Below, one piece after another: positions 57,301-64,000 of a DNA stretch of 64,000 bases. This stretch comes from [Mycobacterium] stephanolepidis (GTDB lineage: Bacteria > Actinomycetota > Actinomycetes > Mycobacteriales > Mycobacteriaceae), in NCBI RefSeq assembly GCF_002356335.1, contig NZ_AP018165.1:62001-126000 (forward strand). The letters run 5' to 3'. Position 1 is the stretch's first letter. Every line of letters starts with the position of its first letter. The notes beneath the pieces are model-generated. The model did not search any database and had not been told where the DNA came from. It worked only from the letters and a program-made list of their open reading frames with translations. The translations under genes were made by a program, and so were the position numbers.

Positions 57301-58374
57301 GTGGCTGGTGACACGTCGTTGACATACGGGGAGGAGTACAGACTCGCCACGCGCGCGTTGCGAGTCAGTCGCAACCTGGTTCCTCTCAAGATCGCTATCG
57401 GATTGCTGTGCATGTCGATCGTGATCTTCGGGGTACTCATTCAGCTTCATCCGATGGGGCCGCACGGTGTGCTGCCGAGAGTCATTCACGGCGTATTGGT
57501 GGCTTCCTCCATGGTGGTGGGGGTGTGCTGGATCGTGCTGCCCTGGCCTAAACGCCGCACCGCGATCGCCTTCGTATGTTGGGCGGACGTCTCCCTGGTC
57601 ATCGGGGCGTGCATGCTTTCGGCGCCCGCGTCCCGGCTGGGGGCGATTTCACATATGGGTCTGGTGGGTGTGTTCGCAGCGTTCTTGCTCGGCTGGCGGG
57701 TGCTGGCCGCCCACTGTGTCTTCGCGACCACGGCAATTTGTGCCATCACGGTGTGGAATGTCCATCTCGGCGAGGCCACACTTTTCGAGCAGTACGTCTA
57801 CCACGCGCCCGTCATCTCGTCGGTGGTGTTGTTACCTCTCATCATCCAGGCGGTGATCGAGGGTGGAAGGAGATCGCTGACGGCGGTCTCCATTGCGGCA
57901 CAACAGGATCCGCTTACCGGATTGTTGAACCGCCGTGGCGTGCAACTGGCGTTGAGCTCACTGTTGTACGGGCAGCGCGCCCCGCGAATCGTCGCTGTCG
58001 TTTTGGTGGACGTGGATCATCTCAAAGAAATCAACGACACGTTGGGGCACGAGGCCGGCGATGAAGCCATCAAGGACGTCGCGCAGGTACTCACCGCTAC
58101 CGCCCGGGCCAGCGATATCACGGCCCGGGTGGGCGGCGATGAGTTCATGATCGTGGCGTTTCATGATCGGGCAGAGGAAGCAGTTGCGTTTATCGAACGG
58201 GTCGGCACGCCGCGAGCGGGTATCGGGCCGCACGGTGCCACCGTCAGCGTTGGATCAGCCTGGCAATCGACGGGCGATGTCGGCTTTGATTTCGAGTCTC
58301 TGCGCAGAACCGCAGATGAGGTGCTCTATCGCGTCAAGCGCGCTCGCGATTCGAATCTCAGTGCCGCGTCCTAG
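57301..58374 (+). CDS. Membrane-bound diguanylate cyclase (GGDEF)
   Basis: A 357-residue protein. The first 190 residues contain about six membrane segments (LKIAIGLLCMSIVIFGVLI, VASSMVVGVCWIVL and others). The C-terminal domain starts QDPLTGLLNRRGVQ and carries the active site RVGGDEFMIV; the inhibitory I-site RASD lies exactly five residues before GGDEF. It should make c-di-GMP from two GTP and be subject to product inhibition. No EAL domain is attached. The membrane part may sense an envelope signal. It is 57 bases downstream of glpQ1. Confidence 0.92.
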   Translation: MAGDTSLTYGEEYRLATRALRVSRNLVPLKIAIGLLCMSIVIFGVLIQLHPMGPHGVLPRVIHGVLVASSMVVGVCWIVLPWPKRRTAIAFVCWADVSLVIGACMLSAPASRLGAISHMGLVGVFAAFLLGWRVLAAHCVFATTAICAITVWNVHLGEATLFEQYVYHAPVISSVVLLPLIIQAVIEGGRRSLTAVSIAAQQDPLTGLLNRRGVQLALSSLLYGQRAPRIVAVVLVDVDHLKEINDTLGHEAGDEAIKDVAQVLTATARASDITARVGGDEFMIVAFHDRAEEAVAFIERVGTPRAGIGPHGATVSVGSAWQSTGDVGFDFESLRRTADEVLYRVKRARDSNLSAAS

Positions 58375-58383
58375 CTCTCGTTG

Positions 58384-59301
58384 CTAGGACAGGTATGTCG
58401 AGGGCAGTGTCGCCGTGAGAAACCGGCGTTCTGCGAATTCCTGGGCGTACGGGGCGGGCTCATTGCTCAAAGCCTGGGCGTAGCGCTGCGCAAGTTCGTG
58501 TCCGGTGGTTGTACCCGCAAGCCAGCCATGCCCCGACAGCCACTCGCCGGAACGGGTCCGGCCGTCATTCGCCGGCGTGAGTTCCTGCACCTGGAAGGTG
58601 TCGGGAGTCAACGCATCACGAACATCGGCCCACGGCTGGCCGGACGGTGCTGCGCCGTCGGTGTCGGTGGCGATAGTGCTGCCGAGGGCCGACATTTCGA
58701 TAACCCGTTCAAAGAGTGCGTCATGGCTCGGACCTGGCAGATGTGAGACGAGTGCCTCGCCCAGCCACGCGGTGGGCAGATCGGGGTCAAAGCCCGCTGC
58801 GGTCAGGTCGGGCTGCCATGGCCCACTGAGGAACGTTCCAACCTGTCGGCGTTCGGCGCGCGGTTGCGCACCAATCTCGGAGAGCACCTCCTGCTTGAAG
58901 CCCAGTAGCTCCGGGTAGTCGACCTCGAAGACCGTGGTGCCGTCAGGCCAGTCCAGCCGATAGGCGCGGGTGTCCAGCCCACCCGCAAGCAGCACCACCT
59001 GATGGGCGCCGGAATGTGTTGCGGCCAGCAGGGAGTCGTCGTAGTGACGCGTCATCAGTGACCGGCAATGCGCGATGAACGATTTGTGGTCGCTAGTCGG
59101 ATCCGCAGCAACGGGAGAATCCGCTGGTTGATGGTCGAGGAGTGCTAACGCGTAGGGGTCACCCGATGCCAGTACCAGGTGTTGGGCCAATGTGTCGACA
59201 AACAATGGGTTGGCTCGAAGTGACTCGATGGCGCGAGAAGCAGTGAGCGTCAATTGAATCTGTCTGCCGCGGGACATCCGGTACGCCGCCCCCCTTTCCA
59301 T
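58384..59301 (-). CDS. Class I SAM-dependent methyltransferase (mycobacterial TIGR00027 type)
   Basis: A 305-residue protein of the large mycobacterial putative-methyltransferase family. The first half has ASRAIESLRANPLFVD and RTRHYDD-like MTRHYDDSLLAATHSG; the SAM site is QVVLLAGGLDTRAYRLDWPD followed by VFEVDYPELLGFK. The family is close to leucine-carboxyl and polyketide methyltransferases; substrates are mostly unknown. ATG 59301 has AAAGGA upstream; ATG 59277 (MSRGRQ) is also possible. It runs tail-to-tail with the GGDEF gene, nine bases apart. Confidence 0.85.
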   Translation of the reverse strand: MERGAAYRMSRGRQIQLTLTASRAIESLRANPLFVDTLAQHLVLASGDPYALALLDHQPADSPVAADPTSDHKSFIAHCRSLMTRHYDDSLLAATHSGAHQVVLLAGGLDTRAYRLDWPDGTTVFEVDYPELLGFKQEVLSEIGAQPRAERRQVGTFLSGPWQPDLTAAGFDPDLPTAWLGEALVSHLPGPSHDALFERVIEMSALGSTIATDTDGAAPSGQPWADVRDALTPDTFQVQELTPANDGRTRSGEWLSGHGWLAGTTTGHELAQRYAQALSNEPAPYAQEFAERRFLTATLPSTYLS

Positions 59302-59393
59302 AGCGTCGTCCTTTGAGGTGGCAAATCAGGATCTGTCAATCAAGATTAGCCGACGGGAGGTGAGGGAACGGGCGTGATGGGCGCGAAAACAAA

Positions 59394-59433
59394 CTCTCCC
59401 CCGTTCTCGACCGTGGTCGAGCGCGAGGGAGAG
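59394..59433 (-). terminator. Two-part hairpin terminator after bfrB
   Basis: CTCTCCC (59394-59400) pairs with GGGAGAG (59427-59433), and inside it CTCGACC (59406-59412) pairs with GGTCGAG (59415-59421). It begins 24 bases after the stop of the downstream ferritin gene on the minus strand. Confidence 0.6.
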
Positions 59434-59456
59434 CAGTCGGCGGCGCGTCGGGTTGG

Positions 59457-60002
59457 CTACAGCGAGCCACCCGCGGCCGGGGGTGCGGTGGGATCGCTTG
59501 ATTCGACCGAGATCTCGCGTGCGACGAACTCTTCCAGGTCGAAGTAGTTGTCTCCGGCACGCTCGGCGACGGTGAGCAGCGTGTCCATGAGGGCTACCTC
59601 TTCCACCTGTTCCTTGAGGAACCACTGCATGAACTGCTCGCCGATGTAGTCGCCTTCATCGCGGGCGGTGCGCGCAAGCTCCGTGACCTGCTCGGTGACG
59701 GTCTGCTCCTGTGCCAGCGCCAGCGCCAGCGGTTCACGAGGAGCGGTGAATCCGTTCGTGACCGCGCCCACGGGCGGGATCTCCACGGAGACGCGCCGGT
59801 CGATCAGGTACCGCACGATCATCATGGCGTGATTGCGCTCTTCTACCGCCTGCTTGTAGAAATGTGCGGCGAGCTGCGGGAGATCGGCGTCATCGAAATA
59901 CGCGGCAATAGCAATGTATTGCTGCGACGCGGTGAACTCGTGGCCGATCTGGTCGTGGAGAAGCGCGTTGAATTTAGTCTTGGGAGTGTCGTTCGCGGAC
60001 AT
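59457..60002 (-). CDS. bfrB: Ferritin BfrB (copy 1)
   Basis: A 181-residue haem-free ferritin with the same length and pattern as M. tuberculosis BfrB (Rv3841). Ferroxidase residues are in the HEFTASQQYIAIAAYF and AVEERNHAMMIVRYL helices, and LGEQFMQWFLKEQ-like IGEQFMQWFLKEQVEEVAL supplies the third. The C-terminal extension SDPTAPPAAGGSL is characteristic of mycobacterial BfrB. It oxidises and stores iron in a 24-mer. It is preceded by IdeR-like boxes and a TATAAT -10. A second, very similar copy lies 172 bases upstream. Confidence 0.94.
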   Translation of the reverse strand: MSANDTPKTKFNALLHDQIGHEFTASQQYIAIAAYFDDADLPQLAAHFYKQAVEERNHAMMIVRYLIDRRVSVEIPPVGAVTNGFTAPREPLALALAQEQTVTEQVTELARTARDEGDYIGEQFMQWFLKEQVEEVALMDTLLTVAERAGDNYFDLEEFVAREISVESSDPTAPPAAGGSL

Positions 60003-60039
60003 GAAGTCGACAATAGCCCAGGTCAGAGGCCTTGTCAGC

Positions 60040-60130
60040 CAAGGTCAGCCTTAATGAGGTTATCGTCACCTAAGTAATTATAGAAATTTACGTAAGGTAA
60101 TTGGCGGATTCTTAACTTAGCCAAAGTTAA
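60040..60130 (-). promoter_or_regulatory. bfrB promoter with IdeR-like iron boxes
   Basis: On the minus strand a perfect -10 (TATAAT) lies at 60082-60077. TGAGGTTATCGTCACCTAA at 60055-60073 matches the IdeR consensus TTAGGTTAGGCTAACCTAA at 15 of 19 positions on its reverse complement. A weaker overlapping site lies at 60040-60058 (11 of 19), and a palindrome TTAACTTAGCCAAAGTTAA at 60112-60130 matches about 13 of 19 on the other strand, upstream of the -35 region. Tandem IdeR sites are expected, since IdeR-iron activates bfrB in M. tuberculosis. The AT-rich segment may also bind Lsr2. Confidence 0.65.
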
Positions 60131-60173
60131 TTTCTGTGCAACAACAATTGGAAATCGCCGTGCACAAAATTGA

Positions 60174-60731
60174 TTAGAGTGCGCCTCCGGCGGCCGAGGG
60201 AGCCGTTGGGTCCTGGCCGAGGGGGCGGTTGAGCTCGCGCGCCACGAAGTTCTCCAGATCGAACAAGTCGTGATCGGCACGATCGACAACCGTCAGCAGC
60301 GTGTCCATGGCGGCTACCTCTTCCACCTGTTCCTTGAGGAACCACTGCATGAACTGCTCTCCGTAGTAATCGCCCGACGTGCGAGCCGCGCGGGCGAGCG
60401 CGGTGATCTGGTCGGTGACACGCTTTTCCTGTTCGAGGGCCAGGACGATGGGTGCGCGCGCATCGGCGAATTCGTTCACGACGCCATCGACGCCGGGGAT
60501 CGAGACGGCCACCTTCTTGTCGATCAGATAGCGGATGATCATCATGGCGTGATTGCGCTCCTCGACCGCCTGCGCATAGAAGCGCTTGGCCAGCTGAGGC
60601 AGATCGGCGTCGTCGTAGTAGACCGCGATGGCGATGTACTGCTGGGAGGCCGTGAACTCGTTGCCGATTTGGTCTCGCAACAGCTCGAGGAACGGTGAGG
60701 ATGCGCGCGCATGGAGGTCGGTGGTAGCCAC
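60174..60731 (-). CDS. Ferritin BfrB paralogue (copy 2)
   Basis: A 185-residue ferritin starting at GTG, with the same ferroxidase helices (NEFTASQQYIAIAVYYDDAD; AVEERNHAMMIIRYLIDKK; YGEQFMQWFLKEQVEEVAAM) and the C-terminal tail DPTAPSAAGGAL. It differs from copy 1 mainly in the N-terminal 15 residues and the middle loop (ADARAPIVLALEQEKRV). The two genes are a tandem duplication and may form mixed shells. M. tuberculosis has only one BfrB here. The 60003-60173 gap carries the promoter of copy 1. Copy 2 starts 19 bases after the LCP gene's stop and may be read from it. Confidence 0.92.
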   Translation of the reverse strand: MATTDLHARASSPFLELLRDQIGNEFTASQQYIAIAVYYDDADLPQLAKRFYAQAVEERNHAMMIIRYLIDKKVAVSIPGVDGVVNEFADARAPIVLALEQEKRVTDQITALARAARTSGDYYGEQFMQWFLKEQVEEVAAMDTLLTVVDRADHDLFDLENFVARELNRPLGQDPTAPSAAGGAL

Positions 60732-60749
60732 ACCGAAAAGCCTAGTGCG

Positions 60750-61805
60750 TCAAGGGGTCGGTGTGGCCGGGTCGGGTAAGAGGTCTGCGGGAACCTGCTG
60801 ACCGGTGCGCAGGGCTTCGAAAAGCCGCGCCGAGGCGTCCTCATCCCAGGTGACGATGTCCCCAGCCCAGTTTGAGGAGAAGGAGCCGATGGGCATTGTC
60901 AGGTTTTGCATAGAACCGGCGAGCGCCAGACCCAGTTGCGCCAGATTCCAGCTGTGATCGCCCTGAGCGATGGCGATGGCATCGGCGGTGGACGTGGCGA
61001 GTGGATACCACCGGAATGGGTTGGCCCACACCGCCGGACTGCTCACGCGGTGAAGAAGCGCGGCCATGAAGATCCGCTGATGCGTCATGCGGTCCAGGTC
61101 TGCGCGCGGTGTGGCCCTGCTGCGCACATATCCAAGTGCGTTGGGCCCGTTGAGTATCTGACACTCGGCGGCCAGGTTGACTCCCGCTAGGGGGTCGTCG
61201 ATCGGTTCGTCGAGACACATCGAAACACCGCCGACGGCATCGACCACCGAGGCGAATCCACCGAATCCGATTTCGGCGTAATGGTCGATGCGTAGGCCGG
61301 TGGCCTGTTCGACGGTCTGGGTGAGCAGCGCCGCTCCGCCCAGTGTGAACGCGGCGTTGATCTTGTCGCTTCCGTATCCGGGAATGGGAACGTACGAATC
61401 GCGGGGGAGCGACACCATGGTGGCGGGCCCACCGTCGTAGAAGGCGGGTATGTGCACCACGAGGATGGTGTCGGTGCGGCCATCACCGGTATCGCCACCG
61501 GTCGAGAGTTCCGCCTCCTGTTCGGGGCTGAGGGCTTGACGGCTGTCGGAGCCGACCAGAAGCCAATTCGTCCCGCTGCCGGGGGTGGGTCGTTCCGGAT
61601 AGTCGGTGAGCGCGTCCACGCGGTGCAACCGCCCGTCGATCCAGAACGCGGTGCCGACGACGGTGCAGAACCCGACGAGAACAAGGGTCACTGCGAGAAG
61701 AAGAGTGCGTCGTATCCAGGTACCCCACCGTCTCTTGCGGCGCGGACGTGACGGCGGCGGGGGTGGAGGTGGTTTGCCCGGCGGTGCCGACCGTCGGGGT
61801 CGCAC
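60750..61805 (-). CDS. LytR-CpsA-Psr (LCP) family cell-wall ligase, 5' end possibly frameshifted
   Basis: A 351-residue protein from GTG 61805: Pro-rich start, one membrane helix (IRRTLLLAVTLVLVGFCTVV, residues about 32-52), then an extracytoplasmic LCP domain with LLVGSDSRQ, TDTILVVHI, MVSLPRDSYVPIPG and ALGYVRSRA, the Arg/Asp sites for polyprenyl pyrophosphate. It should attach arabinogalactan or similar polymer to peptidoglycan. The frame continues open upstream to about 62,040 without a start. ATG 62002 would serve if one more C were present in the run at 61952-61956 (see findings). The core is intact either way. Confidence 0.85.
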   Translation of the reverse strand: MRPRRSAPPGKPPPPPPPSRPRRKRRWGTWIRRTLLLAVTLVLVGFCTVVGTAFWIDGRLHRVDALTDYPERPTPGSGTNWLLVGSDSRQALSPEQEAELSTGGDTGDGRTDTILVVHIPAFYDGGPATMVSLPRDSYVPIPGYGSDKINAAFTLGGAALLTQTVEQATGLRIDHYAEIGFGGFASVVDAVGGVSMCLDEPIDDPLAGVNLAAECQILNGPNALGYVRSRATPRADLDRMTHQRIFMAALLHRVSSPAVWANPFRWYPLATSTADAIAIAQGDHSWNLAQLGLALAGSMQNLTMPIGSFSSNWAGDIVTWDEDASARLFEALRTGQQVPADLLPDPATPTP

Positions 61806-62025
61806 ATCACGTGAGGGCGGACGCGGCGGTGGAGGCTGTTCGCGGCGCGGAGGCGGTGGCCCCTGCCGACGCGGCGGGGTGCGGGCCGGTGGGGGCGGTG
61901 GGGGCGGTGGCTGTTGCGGATACCGCCGGATGACCTCGCTGTCCTCCCGCTCCCCCGTCGGTGGGGGCGGCGTCCGCGAAAGGGGATGGTGGGCTCGGTC
62001 ATCGTGCGCATCCCATGAGATGAGG

Positions 62026-62787
62026 CTAATGGAGCCAGCTCAGGTGATCCCGGAGCAACGCGAACCCCACGAAGGCCACGGTGTCGATCACGCCATGGGC
62101 GACGACCAGCGGCCATAGCCGTCCGGTCCGGTGCCAGACGTATCCGAAGACCAGACCCATCACCAGATTTCCGATGCCGGCGGAGACACCTTGATACAGG
62201 TGGTAGCAACCCCGCAGCAGCGCCGAGGCCGCGATCGCGGTCGCAGTTCCGTAGCCCAGCTGCCGCAGTCGGGTCTGCAGGTAGGCCACGACCACCACTT
62301 CCTCGGCCCAGCCGTTCGCGAAGGCGGACAGCACCAGCACCGGCATTCGCCACCAGGTGTCGTCGAGTGAGGCGGGAATGACCTGAACGCTCAGGCCCAT
62401 CCAGCGCGCGCCGACGTACAACGCCAGGCCCGGCAGTCCGATGAGCGCCGCCAAGCCGAGTGCGCCCAGGCCGTCGGTACGTGAGCGCCAGCGGCCGAGC
62501 CCGATAGAGGACGGACCGAATCCGCTGCGCCACAGTAAATACACCGCGAGTGCGCCCCACGCGATCAACCGCGTGATCGACACGAGATTCAGTCCGAGGT
62601 CGATCAGGCTCAGCTCGGCGCGACGGGGATTGAGGGCGACGGTCTGGCCGGAAAGTCCCGCGATGACGGCAGATGTGAACTGCAGAAGGGCGCTCACAGC
62701 GCTCATCCCGAAGCTGATGGCGAGCACAATCCCCATCTCGATGCGGATTGTGCGCGCTGACATGTCCGATTCGGCCACGGCGCTCAT
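62026..62787 (-). CDS. CPBP-family intramembrane metalloprotease
   Basis: A 253-residue membrane protein with about seven to eight helices. The CAAX/Abi (CPBP) motifs are present: AEEVVVVAYLQTRLRQLGYG (EE...R), CYHLYQGVSAGIGNL and VVAHGVIDT. These Glu and His residues form the active site of Rce1-type proteases; bacterial members often act in bacteriocin immunity or peptide processing. It diverges from an alpha/beta hydrolase gene with only 22 bases between starts, so the promoters overlap. Substrate unknown. Confidence 0.85.
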   Translation of the reverse strand: MSAVAESDMSARTIRIEMGIVLAISFGMSAVSALLQFTSAVIAGLSGQTVALNPRRAELSLIDLGLNLVSITRLIAWGALAVYLLWRSGFGPSSIGLGRWRSRTDGLGALGLAALIGLPGLALYVGARWMGLSVQVIPASLDDTWWRMPVLVLSAFANGWAEEVVVVAYLQTRLRQLGYGTATAIAASALLRGCYHLYQGVSAGIGNLVMGLVFGYVWHRTGRLWPLVVAHGVIDTVAFVGFALLRDHLSWLH

Positions 62788-62809
62788 TGTGGCTGGTATT
62801 GGTAGAAGA

Positions 62810-63499
62810 GTGTCCGATGTGGTGAGCGCGTTGCGCTATGTGGCATCGCCCGATGGAGTGCGACTGAGCCTGACCGTGTCTGGCGAGGGGCCACCACTCG
62901 TCATGGTGCACGGAGCCATGGATTCGGGGGCGACCTGGTCTGATGTCGCCACGGAGCTGCAACGGGACTTCACCTGTTTTCTCATCGACCGGCGTGGGCA
63001 CGGCGCGAGTACCGACGCGGCGGAGCACAGCCTGGCGCGTGAGGCCGATGACGTCATCGCGGTGGCCGCAGAGGCCGGGCCCGACGCGGTGATACTCGGC
63101 CATTCGTTCGGCGCCGTCGTGGTCTTGGAGGCGTTGCGTCGCGGACTCGATGTGGCGGCCGTCGTTCTTTACGAGCCACCGCTTCCGGTGTCGGAGAGTG
63201 TGGCGGTGGCGAATCGGGAAGGCAGCGAGGCTGTCCGGGCACGTTCGGTGACCGTGTCGCGGGAGTTTCAGGCGCTGGAAAAGTGCGCCGAAGTGCTCGA
63301 TGAGTACACGCGAGTGGTCATTCCGATGCTGCTGCTGGAGGGGGCCAACTCGCCGATGCAGTTCCGCGAGCCAGTGGGCTATTTGGCCCGGCGGGTGGCC
63401 GGCGTACGAGTCAAAGAGCTTGTCGGACAGGATCATTTCGCGCACCGCACTGCCCCGGCAATGTTCGCCGGGGTGTTGCGCGAACTGTTGCTGGGTTAG
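62810..63499 (+). CDS. Alpha/beta-hydrolase
   Basis: A 229-residue protein from GTG 62810 (VSDVVSALRYVASPDGVRLS). The oxyanion region is VMVHGAMDSGATW, the nucleophile Ser is in LGHSFGAVV (about residue 100), and the catalytic His is in VGQDHFAHR near the end; the acid is in a loop after VIPMLLLEGANSP. It is a compact esterase/lyase-like hydrolase without signal peptide. It overlaps the DUF2470 gene's 3' end by four bases. Substrate unknown. Confidence 0.85.
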   Translation: MSDVVSALRYVASPDGVRLSLTVSGEGPPLVMVHGAMDSGATWSDVATELQRDFTCFLIDRRGHGASTDAAEHSLAREADDVIAVAAEAGPDAVILGHSFGAVVVLEALRRGLDVAAVVLYEPPLPVSESVAVANREGSEAVRARSVTVSREFQALEKCAEVLDEYTRVVIPMLLLEGANSPMQFREPVGYLARRVAGVRVKELVGQDHFAHRTAPAMFAGVLRELLLG

Positions 63500-64000
63500 A
63501 TCTTGCGGGCGCGCAGTCCGTTGAGGAAGGGGCAGCCGGCCAGGATGCGCAGTGCCTGGCTCAGTCCGGCGGTGTCGTTGACGGGCTCGTTGAACGGCAG
63601 TCTCACGTCGTGGTCTCCCGCGGCACCCTCGACGCGCAGTTGGATGCCGTAGCGGTCGATGCCGAGCAGCCGCACCTCACCGTGCTGCAGGTTCAGCGGG
63701 AGGCGCCGCGCCAGTCGTTCGACGAGATCACGGTGGTCGTTGTCGATATGCGAGAGCCACCCGGCCTCGAGTGCGCAGAAGGGATCGGGACGCGCGCCGA
63801 GCAGCGCGGAGACATCAACCGATTCAGCGCCCGTCGAATCGGCGACAACGACGGACTCCACGGTCAGGCACAGCAGGATCGAGCCCGGTTCCGTGCGCAG
63901 CCGCATATCGGTGCGGATGTCCAGGAGTGCCGGATCGGGGGTGCGACTGGCGATGACGTCGACGATGCCGCGGGCCTCCCGATCGGTAGCGGCCACGACG
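63496..64000 (-). CDS. DUF2470 (HugZ-like) domain protein, 5' part outside the window
   Basis: At least 166 residues, open to the window edge. LGARPDPFCALEAGWLSHID and NDHRDLVERLARRLP fit the DUF2470 helix pair found after FMN-binding split barrels in haem-utilisation proteins; GIDRYGIQLRVEG and VRLPFNEPVNDTAGLSQALR follow. The M. tuberculosis protein in this place, Rv3839, is about 258 residues, so roughly 90 residues are missing beyond base 64000. A GTG at 63996 is an in-frame codon, not a convincing start. Haem or flavin binding is inferred. Confidence 0.72.
   Translation of the reverse strand, partial: VVAATDREARGIVDVIASRTPDPALLDIRTDMRLRTEPGSILLCLTVESVVVADSTGAESVDVSALLGARPDPFCALEAGWLSHIDNDHRDLVERLARRLPLNLQHGEVRLLGIDRYGIQLRVEGAAGDHDVRLPFNEPVNDTAGLSQALRILAGCPFLNGLRARKI

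Noticed and set aside
61688..63445. 585-codon open frame on the minus strand
   Set aside because: It crosses the LCP, CPBP and hydrolase genes in a different phase and is Arg/His-rich. Only its MTEPTIPF segment may be real, as the shifted start of the LCP gene.

Overview
The window is high-GC actinobacterial chromosome, most likely from a rapidly growing mycobacterium of the Mycobacteroides abscessus/chelonae group. The evidence is a mycothione reductase, near-identical homologues of M. tuberculosis EspR, SodA, EthA, GlpQ1, BfrB and GltBD, several mycofactocin-type short-chain dehydrogenases, and a shared gene order. Read backwards, roughly 20-64 kb follows the M. tuberculosis series Rv3859c (gltB), Rv3858c (gltD), Rv3856c (PHP protein), Rv3854c (ethA), Rv3853 (rraA), Rv3852 (hns-like), Rv3850, Rv3849 (espR), Rv3847, Rv3846 (sodA), Rv3843c, Rv3842c (glpQ1), Rv3841 (bfrB) and Rv3839. 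Accessory blocks are inserted into it. Gene-order statements rest on remembered knowledge of the M. tuberculosis genome, not on a search.

Layout. 0-8 kb: mycothione reductase end, hemophore-like protein, beta-lactamase-fold esterase, acyl-CoA dehydrogenase, a lipoprotein with all ligands of a subclass B3 metallo-beta-lactamase, a GntR-MFS pair, and a sulfurtransferase. 7.7-12.8 kb: a worn steroid-catabolism-like segment with an SDR, a remnant of a second SDR, an HSL-family esterase, KshA with a translationally coupled Cys-rich partner, and a KstD gene whose 3' end is fused to the broken 3' end of an opposing PadR regulator, as after a deletion. 12.8-20.2 kb: DUF1254/1214 lipoprotein, a TetR-controlled alkylsulfatase-like dioxygenase, alkaline phosphatase, and an SDR/diiron-like/ferredoxin-reductase operon. 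20.6-26.7 kb: gltBD.

27-30.4 kb is the most unusual block: an EspC-like small protein, a long helical protein ending in a GH19 peptidoglycan/chitin hydrolase domain (interrupted by a one-base frameshift in a G tract), and a translationally coupled lipoprotein. It resembles a type VII secretion effector with a protective or partner lipoprotein. 30.5-34 kb: an extra methionine aminopeptidase diverging from its own XRE regulator across two identical 14-bp palindromes, a GT87 mannosyltransferase and a PHP-domain protein. 34-38.2 kb: a tightly overlapping TetR-monooxygenase-SDR-CYP125-like operon whose P450 has an in-frame amber codon. 38.4-46.7 kb: ethA, a lactone-oxidase/PLP-protein/rraA operon, hns-like, copC-ycnI. 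46.9-50.2 kb: a low-complexity surface protein and a HELGH-peptidase/membrane-protein pair inserted beside espR. 50.3-64 kb: espR, a 1.26-kb gap, sodA, msrA, glpQ1, a GGDEF cyclase, tandem BfrB ferritins with IdeR-like boxes, an LCP ligase and a few small genes.

Four reading-frame lesions and three truncated remnants in one window suggest active decay of the accessory regions. The two G-tract frameshifts could also be sequencing errors.
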